Notes: generated from the sequence alone by a model not told the origin. A stretch of 64,000 nucleotides of DNA from Alphaproteobacteria bacterium (GCA_024742485.1 JANSYK010000003.1:310001-374000), one strand, 5' to 3'. Positions 1-8,834 are shown, counted from the stretch's first letter. Numbers and translations are program-made.

Positions 1-603
1 TCGGTTGCCGATGCGCTCCGCGCCATCCGTTTCGCTGAAGTGGTGGTGATCGTTCTGGACGCCGATATCTCATTCGAAAAGCAGGACCTGCAAATCGCTG
101 ATCTCGTGATCCGCGAGGGCAGGGCGCCAGTAATCGTCTTCAATAAATGGGATATGGTGGAAGACCGACAGGAAACGCTGGAGAAACTGCGTGAGAAAAC
201 CGAGCGCCTGCTGCCGCAGGCGCGCGGGATCAGGGCGGTTCCGATATCCGGTCTGACGGGCACCGGCCTCGACCGCATGATGCAGGCAGTCGTCGATACC
301 CACAGGAACTGGAACCGGCGGATTCCGACGGCGCGACTCAATCAGTGGCTGGCCGAGATGCAAATGCAGCATCCGCCACCGGCCGTTTCAGGCCGGCGCC
401 TGCGCCTGAAATACATGACGCAGATCAAGGCCCGTCCGCCGGGCTTCGTCATATCCTGCACGCGGCCCGAATCCCTGCCGGCATCCTACACCCGCTATTT
501 GATCAACGGACTTCGTCAGGATTTCGACCTGCCGGGTGTTCCGCTGCGCGTATCCTACCGCAAGGGCGACAATCCCTTTGCCCCGAAGAAAAAGCGCCGT
601 TAG
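1..603 (+). CDS. der: GTPase Der (EngA), C-terminal part; 5' end outside window
   Basis: The open frame runs in from the left edge, so only the C-terminal 200 residues are present. They carry the end of the second GTPase domain, with the G4 motif NKWD (codons near 151-162), followed by the KH-like domain ending in a basic tail rich in Lys and Arg (PKKKRR). Der is an essential tandem-GTPase that binds the 50S subunit and acts in ribosome assembly. Nothing looks damaged. The stop codon TAG overlaps the start of an intergenic repeat. Identity is firm; the true start lies upstream of the window. Confidence 0.95.
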   Translation, partial: SVADALRAIRFAEVVVIVLDADISFEKQDLQIADLVIREGRAPVIVFNKWDMVEDRQETLEKLREKTERLLPQARGIRAVPISGLTGTGLDRMMQAVVDTHRNWNRRIPTARLNQWLAEMQMQHPPPAVSGRRLRLKYMTQIKARPPGFVISCTRPESLPASYTRYLINGLRQDFDLPGVPLRVSYRKGDNPFAPKKKRR

Positions 604-704
604 TGCAATTCAGGTTTTGACGGAATCGGCAAAACCTGAATGCATCAACAAAATCGAAGGCCCACACCGTTGTCCCCTTTCTGACAAGACGTGAAACGAT
701 CTCA
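602..704 (+). repeat. Intergenic repeat, copy 1 (two-hairpin family)
   Basis: About 100 bp shared with four other places in the window (11039-11141, 12402-12495, 21893-21998, 57641-57692). The left half contains AGGTTTTG and CAAAACCT as an 8-bp stem around a 10-base loop. The right half has a degraded second stem (in copy 2 it is CCCGTTT/AAACGGG). It begins inside the TAG stop of der. Confidence 0.85.
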
Positions 705-849
705 GTCGCCTGGGCCCGGCCACACGGTGTCAGTCCGAAACAAAAGGTGACAGGCCAGGGCGGTCAAGGGTCTGGAATAATCAGGGCGCGCCTGATTAAC
801 GCTCCATAAAGGTTAATACAGCATATTTGACACAAATTGTGTTCAGTCC

Positions 850-2049
850 GTGTTGCTTTGGAGTTGGGTTTTGCGTCAGGATAACTTCCTAAAAGGATGG
901 CTTGCAACATCTGCCCGCGGCCTTTCAGCCCCGCTATTGTTCGGCGCATCCGCGTTTTTCATCACCACATCGCCAATTGCATTTTCCGATACTGCGAGTC
1001 TTCTATCGGGCGCCGATAGCGGTCAGCCCCGCTGGCAGAGTTATCTTGTGGATGCGCCGGCTGGATCGGTTCACAAGGCCGAAATGCCGTTCACCGATGC
1101 GCAAACAACGGGCTCGACTTTGGCTGGCGCCGGAATCAAGCGGCCGAACGGCGAAACCATTGCAATTCGTGCCAAGCTTGGCCCCAGGGATCCGCTTCCC
1201 GATGAGGATCGAATCAACCGCAGCGAAAAGCGCGGACGTGTGCGGGCCGTCATGCCCGTGGCGCCGCCAAAGGACTTTTCCGCCGGTTCGGTTCTTCACC
1301 GCAGCAATATTCTTTTGAAGCCCCGGGAACGTGATTTTCCTGAAATGGTCTTCGTGAAACCGGAAATCAAAGGCAAGGAAGTTCAGATTGCGACGGCCTT
1401 CCATCGCCCTGTCAAACCGGAGGCCAAGAGCGGTGTTCCGGTCATGCTGGCAAAACTGGTAACCAATGACCGGCCCGACGTTCTGGCGACAGCCTATGCG
1501 CCAACGGAGCCGGACTATACGAAGACGTCGCCATTTGCTTCGATCTTGCAGGATCAAAAGAAGCAGGGCCGTTTCTTCCCGCCGGTAAAGAAGAACGATC
1601 ATGACTGGGCCGGCGATGCCCTGCCGCCCCATGTTTTTACCGCCCGTGAACAAAGATGCCTTGCTGCGGGAATCTATTTCGAAGCCCGCGGAGAGCCCGT
1701 CAAAGGGCAGGCTGCTGTTGCGCAGGTGATCCTGAATCGTGTCCGCAATCCCGCCTATCCGGGAACGATCTGCGGCGTCGTTTACCAAAACAAGCGCTGG
1801 CGCAACCGGTGCCAGTTTTCCTTCGCTTGCGACGGCATACGCGATCGTGTGCGCTCGAAACCCCATTGGTCCATGGCCAAGGATGTCGGCATGGCGGTGA
1901 CGGCCGGAAAGATCTGGCTGGAGCAAGTCGGTTCCTCGACTCATTACCACGCCATTTATGTGCGGCCGAAATGGGCAAGATCCATGAAACGGGTCGGCCG
2001 CATCGGCCTGCATATCTTCTATCGCACCTATGGCGGCGGCTGGAGCTGA
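850..2049 (+). CDS. Cell wall hydrolase, SleB family
   Basis: The protein has 399 residues. A hydrophobic N-terminal segment (about residues 24-45) looks like an uncleaved signal or membrane anchor. The middle (about 50-255) is low in recognisable features. The C-terminal 135 residues are a Hydrolase_2/SleB domain, seen in the run REQRCLAAGIYFEARGEP, the AQVILNRV segment and two cysteines in ICGVVYQ and CQFSFACDG. Family members cleave the glycan strand of peptidoglycan as lytic transglycosylase-like enzymes, here presumably in the periplasm. The start is GTG at 850; a TTG at 871 is an alternative. A terminator-like hairpin follows at 2083. Gene identity at family level is secure; its role in this cell is inferred. 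Confidence 0.85.
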   Translation: MLLWSWVLRQDNFLKGWLATSARGLSAPLLFGASAFFITTSPIAFSDTASLLSGADSGQPRWQSYLVDAPAGSVHKAEMPFTDAQTTGSTLAGAGIKRPNGETIAIRAKLGPRDPLPDEDRINRSEKRGRVRAVMPVAPPKDFSAGSVLHRSNILLKPRERDFPEMVFVKPEIKGKEVQIATAFHRPVKPEAKSGVPVMLAKLVTNDRPDVLATAYAPTEPDYTKTSPFASILQDQKKQGRFFPPVKKNDHDWAGDALPPHVFTAREQRCLAAGIYFEARGEPVKGQAAVAQVILNRVRNPAYPGTICGVVYQNKRWRNRCQFSFACDGIRDRVRSKPHWSMAKDVGMAVTAGKIWLEQVGSSTHYHAIYVRPKWARSMKRVGRIGLHIFYRTYGGGWS

Positions 2050-2082
2050 CCGGCATGGCGCGCTGCGCCGTCCTGTGATGGG

Positions 2083-2113
2083 ATTTCCGGTGTGCAAACT
2101 GCCGGAAATTTTC
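2083..2113 (+). terminator. Likely intrinsic terminator after the SleB-like gene
   Basis: A perfect 8-bp stem ATTTCCGG/CCGGAAAT around an 11-base loop is followed at once by T residues. It lies 34 bases after the stop codon. Confidence 0.6.
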
Positions 2114-2242
2114 AAAATGTCGGGGCATTCCGCCGCAACGCGGCATGTTTCTGTGCAACGTCGTTTCACGGATTTCAGGAATCCAGATTAAGTATATGAA
2201 ATAATACAATTATTTGCCAGGTGATCAGGTTTGTTTGACGCC

Positions 2243-2271
2243 TTGACTTGGCATGGGCGTAAAACTATGTT
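2243..2271 (+). promoter_or_regulatory. Candidate promoter of the atp F0 operon
   Basis: TTGACT (2243-2248) and TATGTT (2266-2271) are separated by 17 bases, 62 bp before the atpI start. The rest of the 2050-2333 gap shows the SleB terminator and an AT-rich stretch near 2190-2215 but no gene. Confidence 0.5.
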
Positions 2272-2333
2272 GCGCGCGACTTTGGAACGGTTTCGTTCGG
2301 GGTCATCGGTCACATTTGTGGAGCGCGCCTTTC

Positions 2334-2735
2334 ATGAGAAAACCAGCGCAAAACAAAGGATCTGACGATCCGGTGTCCGACGACAGCGAACGGGATGATC
2401 AGGCCGATAGTCTGGAAGAGCGTCGACGGGTGTTGGAGGCAAAACTTGCTTCCCACAAGCCTGGCAGCAAAACGGAAGAGACTGAAGGGACAAGCAAGAC
2501 GTCCTATGCGAAAGCGTTTCAGCTCTCGACCGAGTTCATTGCAGCCATATTCGTTGGCACGCTTCTGGGGTACCTCCTGGACCGATTCCTGGGTACAACA
2601 CCCTGGGGGATGATCGTCTTTCTGTTACTGGGGTTTGTCGCAGGGGTTCTGAATGTTATGCGTTCGGCCGGCGTGATCGCTGAAAATCAGGCTGTCGTTA
2701 CGCGTGACAAGGGCAACAATGACGCTGATAGCTGA
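2334..2735 (+). CDS. atpI: ATP synthase-associated protein AtpI
   Basis: The protein has 133 residues. A charged N-terminal half (acidic, then Lys/Glu-rich) precedes two membrane helices (about residues 60-80 and 87-108) typical of AtpI/AtpQ-like proteins, which aid assembly or metal supply of the F0 c-ring. ATG 2334 is preferred over upstream in-frame starts because GGAG lies about 10 bases before it and the protein then begins with the usual hydrophilic stretch. It is the first gene of the F0 operon. The spacing to atpB is 29 bp. Confidence 0.9.
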   Translation: MRKPAQNKGSDDPVSDDSERDDQADSLEERRRVLEAKLASHKPGSKTEETEGTSKTSYAKAFQLSTEFIAAIFVGTLLGYLLDRFLGTTPWGMIVFLLLGFVAGVLNVMRSAGVIAENQAVVTRDKGNNDADS

Positions 2736-2764
2736 CAAGGCCGGCGCAAAGAGAGAGGCATCCG

Positions 2765-3514
2765 GTGGCAAACGATCCGATCCACCAGTTCCAGATCAGC
2801 AAACTCATACCCATTGAGGTTGGCGGTCTTGATTTCTCATTCACGAATTCGTCGCTCTTCATGGTCGCGACCGTTGCCGTGGCGTCGGCATTCCTGTTTT
2901 TGACGACGTCCAACCGGGGCATGGTGCCAAGCCGTCTTCAGTCGGTTTCGGAAATGGGCTATGAATTCGTTGCCTCGATGTTACGAGACGGGGCCGGGAG
3001 CGCGGGGATGCGCTTTTTCCCGATGGTTTTCTCGTTGTTCATGTTCGTCCTTGTCGCCAACATGCTGGGCATGTTTCCCTATTTCTTCACCGTGACGAGC
3101 CACTTGATCGTCACGTTCGTGCTGGCGATGCTGGTGATCGGAACCGTCGTTGTCTATGGCTTCTGGAAACATGGCCTTGGCTTTTTCAACCTCTTCGTGC
3201 CGAGCGGTGTTCCGGGTGTCCTGAGGCCGCTGGTCGTCATGATCGAGGTGATATCCTTTCTGTCTCGTCCGATCAGCCTGTCCGTCCGCCTGTTTGCCAA
3301 TATGCTGGCCGGGCACATCACATTGAAAGTTTTTGCCGGATTCGTCACCTCCCTCAGCGCTTTGGGAGCGTTGGGTATTGGCGGTGCAATCCTTCCCCTG
3401 ATCATGACGGTCGCGTTGACCGGTCTTGAGTTTCTGGTTGCCTTTCTGCAGGCTTATGTTTTTGCGGTGCTGACATGTATGTACCTCAACGACGCCCTGC
3501 ATCCGGGTCACTAG
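2765..3514 (+). CDS. atpB: F0F1 ATP synthase subunit a
   Basis: The protein has 249 residues with about six membrane helices. The proton-channel helix carries the essential arginine in [14 protein letters not shown] (about residues 174-187). The later [11 protein letters not shown] segment is the other conserved F0-a signature. The start is GTG at 2765 with an AGAGAGG ribosome site a few bases before. It is the stator channel subunit that passes protons to the c-ring. It sits in the usual alphaproteobacterial order I-B-E-F'-F, with the F1 genes elsewhere. Confidence 0.97.
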   Translation: MANDPIHQFQISKLIPIEVGGLDFSFTNSSLFMVATVAVASAFLFLTTSNRGMVPSRLQSVSEMGYEFVASMLRDGAGSAGMRFFPMVFSLFMFVLVANMLGMFPYFFTVTSHLIVTFVLAMLVIGTVVVYGFWKHGLGFFNLFVPSGVPGVLRPLVVMIEVISFLSRPISLSVRLFANMLAGHITLKVFAGFVTSLSALGALGIGGAILPLIMTVALTGLEFLVAFLQAYVFAVLTCMYLNDALHPGH

Positions 3515-3579
3515 AAGTCTAACACGGCGGTCCAGCCGCCATTCCCTTAGCCGCAATAATCCCATTGAAGGAGTTCACC

Positions 3580-3807
3580 ATGGAAGCGGAAGCAGCAAAA
3601 TACATCGGAGCCGGTATCGCATGTCTCGGCATGGGTGGCGCAGGCATCGGACTGGGCACCATTTTCGGCAATTATCTGTCGGGCGCTCTGCGCAATCCGT
3701 CGGCAGCAGACGGCCAGTTCGGCCGCCTCATTTTCGGCTTTGCCGTGACGGAAGCCCTGGGCATCTTTTCGCTGCTGGTCGCTCTGCTTCTTCTCTTCGC
3801 GGTCTGA
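3580..3807 (+). CDS. atpE: F0F1 ATP synthase subunit c
   Basis: The protein is a 75-residue hairpin of two membrane helices. Helix 1 is glycine-rich ([17 protein letters not shown]), the polar loop is RNPSAADGQ, and helix 2 carries the proton-binding acid Glu58 in [11 protein letters not shown] 3580 is chosen over an upstream in-frame ATG at 3565 because AAGGAG (3568-3573) sits at ideal spacing and the family begins MEAEAAK. The c-ring subunit is needed in many copies per complex. Two RNA hairpins just after it may protect its message. Confidence 0.97.
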   Translation: MEAEAAKYIGAGIACLGMGGAGIGLGTIFGNYLSGALRNPSAADGQFGRLIFGFAVTEALGIFSLLVALLLLFAV

Positions 3808-3849
3808 TACGCGAAGCCGACGGATCGGGTCACGCGGTTGCGCGTGGCC
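3795..3849 (+). promoter_or_regulatory. Tandem RNA hairpins at the 3' end of atpE
   Basis: CTTCGCG/CGCGAAG (3795-3801 with 3810-3816) holds the atpE stop codon in its loop. GGTCACGCG/CGCGTGGCC (3828-3836 with 3841-3849, tetraloop GTTG) follows. There is no T-run, so they are more likely processing or stability elements than a terminator. The remaining gap to 3957 shows no gene. Confidence 0.5.
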
Positions 3850-3957
3850 GGGGATGTGACGCGTGATCGAGGCGCACGCATCCCGGCAGATCAAGCCGCG
3901 GACCGATGACCGGCCTGCCGGAGCAGCGGAGACCGCGGTAGTGTATTGGAGGCAAAC

Positions 3958-4509
3958 ATGCTCGTGACAGCAGCATATGCGGCTGGTGCCGAAGCCGAAC
4001 ATGCGGGTGGTGGATCATTTCCGCCGTTCGATGGCTCGACATTTCCGTCGCAAATCCTGTGGCTGGTCATCACATTCGGTCTGTTCTACCTGTTCATGCA
4101 ACGGGTCGTATTGCCGCGTATCGCCAGTATTCTGGAAACCCGGCGAGATCGTATCGCCCAGGACCTGAATGAAGCCAACCGCCTGAAGGAAGAGGCTGAT
4201 CAAGCTTTTGCCACCTATGAACAGGAACTTGCGGACGCCAAGGGCCGGGCGCATGAAATTGGCCAGGCTGCGCGCGACGCCGCCAAGGAAGACGCTGCGG
4301 CCGAACGGGCCAAGGTCGAAGCCGAGGTAACGGGCAAGATTGAAAAAGCCGAGGCGGAAATAGCCTCTGTGAAGAAAAAGGCACTCGCCGAAGTTGACGC
4401 CATTGCCGCCGACACAACTGCGGCTATTGTCGAGCAGTTGATTGGCGGAACCGTCACCAAGGCGAAACTCGACGCTGCCGTCAAGGCTGCCGCTGAGGGG
4501 AGAGACTAA
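3958..4509 (+). CDS. atpG: F0F1 ATP synthase subunit b'
   Basis: The protein has 183 residues. After a Gly/Ala/His-rich N-terminus there is one membrane helix (about residues 33-52), then a long charged helix rich in Glu, Ala and Lys, as in peripheral-stalk b subunits. Photosynthetic bacteria and alphaproteobacteria carry two b-type genes; the longer N-terminus and first position mark this one as b'. ATG 3958 follows TGGAGG (3947-3952); the upstream in-frame TTG at 3946 would place the start on top of that site. The naming atpG/atpF2 varies between annotations. Confidence 0.92.
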   Translation: MLVTAAYAAGAEAEHAGGGSFPPFDGSTFPSQILWLVITFGLFYLFMQRVVLPRIASILETRRDRIAQDLNEANRLKEEADQAFATYEQELADAKGRAHEIGQAARDAAKEDAAAERAKVEAEVTGKIEKAEAEIASVKKKALAEVDAIAADTTAAIVEQLIGGTVTKAKLDAAVKAAAEGRD

Positions 4510-4510
4510 A

Positions 4511-4990
4511 ATGGACGCCTCGTTTTGGGCCCTTATTTCTCTCATCATCTTCCTGGGCATTGTCGCCTATATGAAGGTGCCGGGCATGATGGCGAAGTCG
4601 CTGGATGAACGGGCCGACCGGATCCGCAATGAACTGGACGAAGCCCGTCGGTTGCGCGAGGAAGCACAGCAGCTTCTGGCCGAGTATCAGCGCAAACGCA
4701 AAGATGCCGAAAAGGAAGCCGGAGAACTGATCGCGGCGGCCGAACACGAGGCAGAAGGCCTTGTAGCCGACGCCCGGAAGAAGACCGAGGAATATGTTGA
4801 GCGTCGGACTGCCATGGCTGAACAGAAAATCGCTCTGGCAGAGGCGGAAGCAGTCAACGAGGTGCGCCAGTCCGCGGTGGATATCGCCGTTGCCGCAGCG
4901 CAGACACTGATTGCGGACAAGGCTGACGAAAAGACCGTCGGTGCGATGTTCAAGAGCTCCGTCAAGGAGCTGAAAGAAAAGCTCAACTGA
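4511..4990 (+). CDS. atpF: F0F1 ATP synthase subunit b
   Basis: The protein has 159 residues. A single membrane helix at the very N-terminus (FWALISLIIFLGIVAYM) is followed by a continuous amphipathic stalk helix (heptads with Glu/Arg/Ala) that dimerises with b' and holds F1. The start codon at 4511 follows the b' stop by one base and GAGGGGAGA precedes it, so translation is coupled to b'. It is the last gene of the operon, before the terminator at 5016. Confidence 0.93.
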   Translation: MDASFWALISLIIFLGIVAYMKVPGMMAKSLDERADRIRNELDEARRLREEAQQLLAEYQRKRKDAEKEAGELIAAAEHEAEGLVADARKKTEEYVERRTAMAEQKIALAEAEAVNEVRQSAVDIAVAAAQTLIADKADEKTVGAMFKSSVKELKEKLN

Positions 4991-5015
4991 TAATCAGTCC
5001 ATCGATGAGATGAAT

Positions 5016-5044
5016 AGGCCGGGGCGCAAGCTCCGGCCTTTTGC
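5016..5044 (+). terminator. Intrinsic terminator of the F0 operon
   Basis: A 10-bp stem AGGCCGGGGC/GCTCCGGCCT (one G-U pair) with loop GCAA runs straight into TTTT. It lies 25 bp after atpF. Confidence 0.85.
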
Positions 5045-5173
5045 ATTTCAAGGGCTGGTGCCGTTGGTTGACCTCGCGAGCGCAGGGCAATCCGATTGTC
5101 TGTTGTGAAAGCGCGGCCATTCATCACCCCTGCGCCAAACAATGGCTTCACGCGTGAGAAGAACCAATCGACA

Positions 5174-5626
5174 TCAACGCCTCTGATAGGCTTCCATCAG
5201 GGCTTCAACTTGCTCTGCGGTCTCCGGAATGCGGGCGAAACTGTGCTCGGCTGGCACGCTCGCCCATGGCATCTTCTCTTCCGTCATCAGTTCGATGAAT
5301 GGCACGAACCACGTCAGGTCATCGAGGATGGTAGCGCGCAGGTTTATCCGTGACGTCACGCCCTCCATTCGTGAGAAGATGAATCCCATGCAATGCGGGC
5401 AGTAATGGTGTTGTCGAGCCGCAGTCCTCAGACCACCCATCGCCAGTTTGCCACTGACCGAGAATCCCTCCGCCGGAATCATGGCAGTCAAAGAGTAAGC
5501 GCTGACGCTGAGTTTCTGGCAATCGCGGCAGTGACAGGCAAAAGTCAGAATCGGCGGCGCTGTCACTTGGACCTGTACGGAACCACACAGGCACGATCCG
5601 CTTATTGGAAGGTCAGGGGTGTTCAT
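5174..5626 (-). CDS. GFA-family zinc protein (CENP-V/GFA domain)
   Basis: The protein has 150 residues. The zinc-binding pattern of the GFA fold is intact: CLCGSV near residue 12, CHCRDCQ near residue 31-37, and CPHC near residue 76. The name comes from glutathione-dependent formaldehyde-activating enzyme, but most members have no proven activity. It stands alone on the minus strand between the atp terminator and a decayed region, with no partner such as a glutathione-dependent dehydrogenase nearby. Family assignment is firm; function is open. Confidence 0.85.
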   Translation of the reverse strand: MNTPDLPISGSCLCGSVQVQVTAPPILTFACHCRDCQKLSVSAYSLTAMIPAEGFSVSGKLAMGGLRTAARQHHYCPHCMGFIFSRMEGVTSRINLRATILDDLTWFVPFIELMTEEKMPWASVPAEHSFARIPETAEQVEALMEAYQRR

Positions 5627-5850
5627 CGGTCAGTTCCTCCGGGGTGTCTTGGGTCAAAATCGCTAACGCTTCATAAGGCCGTCAAAGCTGACGGCATCCG
5701 CCAGCATTGGCGGGAATTCTTGTGGTTTGTTCGGGAGGTATTCAGCCAGCGCAGGCGGGCAAGACCAGATGAACACCAGGTCTTGAAAGGCGCGAGCATT
5801 GTATTGTCGCCCAATGCGCATGATTGCACTGTCGGCAACCGTCTTTCAAG

Positions 5851-6045
5851 TCACCATTTTGCAACGTCTCGATTGACGGCGGGAGCAGCGATCATCTTGC
5901 CGGCAGGCATTGTTGTCCGGGTCCTGGAGACCGAGAATTGCCCCATCATTCCACAATCCTCGTGTTCCGGAATGTGGCAATGACACATATATGGCGTTTC
6001 GGTGCCGGCCGGGTGGTCAGATCGCACCAGCACCTCGTTGAGCAC
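5851..6045 (-). pseudogene. Multicopper oxidase C-terminal remnant
   Basis: The minus-strand frame encodes a clear blue-copper ligand signature near its N-terminal side: EVLVRSDHPAG, then TPYMCHCHIPEHEDCGMMGQF. In multicopper oxidases the HCHxxEHExxGMM pattern lies at the extreme C-terminus and supplies type 1, 2 and 3 copper ligands. Only the last ~45 residues of such a protein are present; the several hundred residues that should precede them are missing, and the tail after GQFSV does not look like the family. This is a fragment, not a gene. Confidence 0.75.
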
Positions 6046-6233
6046 GGAGTCGTGGAAATCGTCTCGTCACCGGAAAGCAGGAAAAACAAGACCTTGGTCG
6101 TGACAAAAAAGGGCAGCAATTGCGAAAACTGGCAGCGGAATCCATCCGGAAAATCGAGAAGGGCTGGGTGGAACGAATCGGAAAGAACCGGCTGGAAACG
6201 CTCAGGGAGTTATTGGTGACCTCGAACGACTGA
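6031..6233 (+). pseudogene. MarR-type regulator remnant with a frameshift
   Basis: Frame 1 reads LVEHGVVEIVSS, then SRKNKTLVVTKKG, which is the wing of a MarR-type winged helix. After the six-A run at 6105-6110 the sensible reading continues one frame over as QQLRKLAAESI, then WVERIGKNRLETLRELL and a stop at 6231. A seventh A would restore one continuous frame. The N-terminal half of the regulator is absent; the remnant starts where the oppositely oriented oxidase remnant begins. It is non-functional unless the base is a sequencing error, and even then it is truncated. Confidence 0.7.
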
Positions 6234-6728
6234 TTGCTCCAGCAAGACAACAGGAGATTGGCTGGAGTGGCCGTGCAGAGAATTCCAGGTGCAAATGAGT
6301 TCTATGGCCTGATGACGGGGCCACCATGCCCGAGGTGAACAAATGCCGCCCAGACACCATGCTCAACTGCGCATGCACGATTTGCATCCGGATCGGCACG
6401 ACGGTTTTGCCTCCTCGGTCTGAGATCGTTGACACACCGCGCGACAGGGTTCCTGTTTTGCGCTGCCGGTCTGTTGCCTTTGGCGAGGAGAGTTGAACGC
6501 ACTCGGTTGATCGCGCCACGGTAAAATCTTGGCTGAAGCATTGGACCACCTCGGATTTGATCGACATGATCCGGCAGTCTTGCCCATTTGCATCAATCCA
6601 ACCGTGAATCGGGGCCGCCGTTGCGTGAAAAAAACGTCAATTCCGGCGTTGCCAGCGGTACAGAACGTGAAATCCTTCTCGCAAGCGGCTCTTCCGTATT
6701 ACAGTTGGCGCTGGGAGATCGATGTGTG

Positions 6729-8672
6729 ATGCAACCCGAACTGACTATTCGCTGCCTCGGCGATTTCGAAATCGACGGACTGCCGTCTCAACCCCGCGGC
6801 ATGAAGCAAACGGCGTTGCTGGCCTTTCTTGCCACAAATCTGGGCAAGCCCTGCTCACGGGCAACGCTCATATCCGTTTTCTGGAGCGAGCGCTTCGATG
6901 ACCATGCCAGACAGAGCCTGCGGCAGGCACTCAGTTCGCTCGGCAAGGCCTTCCGGTCATGTCCGGGAAGCCTGCATGTCGATCGCCATTCCGTGCAGCT
7001 CGACCCGGCCAGGGTCGGTGTTGACCTGATCGATGCGCATACGGCCCTGGAAAACGGCAGCCTGGAACAGGCAGCAACGATTTTCCGCCGCGGCATCTTT
7101 CTTGAAAAAGTTGTGCCTAGGGAGCCCGCCATTGGTGATTGGCTGGGGGTCGAACGCACCAAATGGACCGAATTGGCACGCCAGGCGGTGCTGGCGCGGG
7201 CCAATCAGCTTTTCGAGGAGGCGTGTCCGGTAGCAGCCGAGGAAATGACCAACTGGTTGCTGCGTCAGGATCCGCTGGACGAGGCTGCGGTTCGGCTTGC
7301 AATGAAAGCCAAGGCGGCCTCTGGTTCTGTTGCCGGAGCAATTCGGCTCTACAAGCAGTTCCAGGATGCCTTCATGGAGGAACTCGGCGTTGCCCCGGCT
7401 CCGGAAACAGTTGCATGTTTTGAAGACCTCGGTCGCACCAAACGTGCGCCCACCATTCCGCTGATTGCCCGGTCAGCCGAAAATGATCACCGACCGCGTG
7501 TCATGGTGCTGCCTTTCACCGACACCCATGCCGGGCCTGACGGATCGGCGATGGCCGATAGCCTGACCGACGAGGTCATATCTGCGCTGGGCAGGTTTCC
7601 GGAGATGGCCGTAACGGGACGAAACACGTCGTTCAGCTATCGCGATCAGCTCCGGGATTTGCCGCGCCTCGTTCATGATCTCGATATCCAGTATGTGGTT
7701 TCAGGGACAGTCCGGCGTTTGGGTGAGCGTTTGAGAATCAGCATTGAGTTGGACGACGCCGTTGCGCAGCAGTTCGTTTCGTCCGAAAGACGCGATTGCC
7801 GGATGGTGGAGTTTTACGATGTGCAGGAGGATATTGCCCGGGCCGTCGCCGGGGCGATTGTCCCGCAACTGATGTCCGCCACGACCAGAAAATGCGCGCG
7901 CCGCCCAATCGGAAGCCTTGCCCTCTGGGAAAAAGCCCTCATCGCCCACGGACACCTTGAGCGCGGATCCAAAGAAGGCATCTTCGCATCGGAGACCCTG
8001 GCGCAGGAGATTCTGGAAGAAGATCCAGACCAGTTGATGGCTCTCAAGGTGCTTGCCTTCGCACGCTACGTGAAGGCATGGAATTTCTGGACGGATGATA
8101 TCCAAGCGCTGGCGGAGGATTCAAAGACGATCTCGGAGAAGATACTGGAACACGATCCATTCGATGCGGATGCACTGTCCATCGCGGCCCGCTGCCACAT
8201 CACGCTCAAGAATTATGATCGCGCGCTGGAATTGGCTGAACATTCGGTTGAGATGAATCCGAGCAATGCGCAAAGCCATATTCACCTGGGCGCAAGCTAT
8301 TCCCACCTCGGGCGGTATCATGAAGCTCTCGAACATTTTGACGAGGCCCGACGCATCAGCCCGCGGGATCGTCTGGTCGCCTATTGGGACTGTGCCGAAG
8401 CCTATGCCAGATTTGGTCTGAAGCAATATGACAGGGTCATCGGTATTTCCGGCGCTTCAGCCAGGAAACCGGGCACGTGGGCATGGACCAGATTCATTCT
8501 GTCGGTCGCGCTGGTCAAGATGGACCGTTTGGATGAGGCCAGGAATGAAGTGAAGATATTGAGAACCGACTATCCGCATATGACGGTCGCACACATCAAG
8601 CCGCTCCTGAAATCGCAGTACGATCATGACTTCTCGAGTTGCCTGAAAACAGCCGGCCTTCCCGAGAAATAG
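6729..8672 (+). CDS. SARP-like (BTAD) regulator with TolB-like and TPR domains
   Basis: The protein has 647 residues. Residues 1-95 are an OmpR-type winged helix of the SARP/AfsR kind (TIRCLGDFEIDG, then KQTALLAFLA). About 100-240 are the bacterial transcriptional activation domain, with helical repeats ending in LGVAPAPET. Around 260-360 is a TolB-like N-terminal segment, seen in VMVLPFTDT and VSGTVRRLG, as in adenylate-cyclase-linked regulators. From about 420 to the end are TPR repeats. ATG 6729 is used because the recognisable domain starts there. It is probably a cytosolic transcription factor; its target is unknown. The neighbours are a decayed oxidase region and the riboswitch gene. 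Confidence 0.8.
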   Translation: MQPELTIRCLGDFEIDGLPSQPRGMKQTALLAFLATNLGKPCSRATLISVFWSERFDDHARQSLRQALSSLGKAFRSCPGSLHVDRHSVQLDPARVGVDLIDAHTALENGSLEQAATIFRRGIFLEKVVPREPAIGDWLGVERTKWTELARQAVLARANQLFEEACPVAAEEMTNWLLRQDPLDEAAVRLAMKAKAASGSVAGAIRLYKQFQDAFMEELGVAPAPETVACFEDLGRTKRAPTIPLIARSAENDHRPRVMVLPFTDTHAGPDGSAMADSLTDEVISALGRFPEMAVTGRNTSFSYRDQLRDLPRLVHDLDIQYVVSGTVRRLGERLRISIELDDAVAQQFVSSERRDCRMVEFYDVQEDIARAVAGAIVPQLMSATTRKCARRPIGSLALWEKALIAHGHLERGSKEGIFASETLAQEILEEDPDQLMALKVLAFARYVKAWNFWTDDIQALAEDSKTISEKILEHDPFDADALSIAARCHITLKNYDRALELAEHSVEMNPSNAQSHIHLGASYSHLGRYHEALEHFDEARRISPRDRLVAYWDCAEAYARFGLKQYDRVIGISGASARKPGTWAWTRFILSVALVKMDRLDEARNEVKILRTDYPHMTVAHIKPLLKSQYDHDFSSCLKTAGLPEK

Positions 8673-8834
8673 GCTTTGGGATCGAAACGGAAACGCTGTC
8701 GAACGGTCTTCCAACCGGACCCAAAATTGCCGCCAACAGCCATTCGGAGGCGCAAGCCGAGAAGGACCATTCCCGCCTTCGCAGGACCATTGTCCACCTG
8801 GATATCGATCAGTACAAATGAGTTAACATCTGGT

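Larger units (their letters stand above)
5627..6728. other. Gene-poor, decayed region
   Basis: This 1.1-kb stretch has no intact gene that I can support. It holds the two remnants listed separately (multicopper oxidase, minus; MarR, plus) and then, from about 6240 to 6728, short frames without recognisable content. It resembles the scar of a lost copper or oxidase locus next to the SARP-type regulator. Confidence 0.6.

Noticed and set aside
1003-2169. 388-codon frame antisense to the SleB-like gene
   Set aside because: High GC content keeps antisense frames open. The plus-strand frame carries a recognisable domain; the minus frame has none.
5851-6045. The oxidase fragment as a small functional copper protein
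   Set aside because: It has only one strand-end of a cupredoxin domain and could not fold or bind the copper cluster alone.
6202-6567. Minus-strand frame of 121 codons as a possible N-terminal piece of the multicopper oxidase
   Set aside because: I tried all three frames and found no copper-ligand motif such as HWHG, so the link is not supported.
8639-8821. 60-codon frame ending just before a terminator, overlapping the SARP gene end
   Set aside because: It starts on TTG without a ribosome site and has no recognisable similarity. The link to the terminator is suggestive only; it could be the tail of a lost gene.
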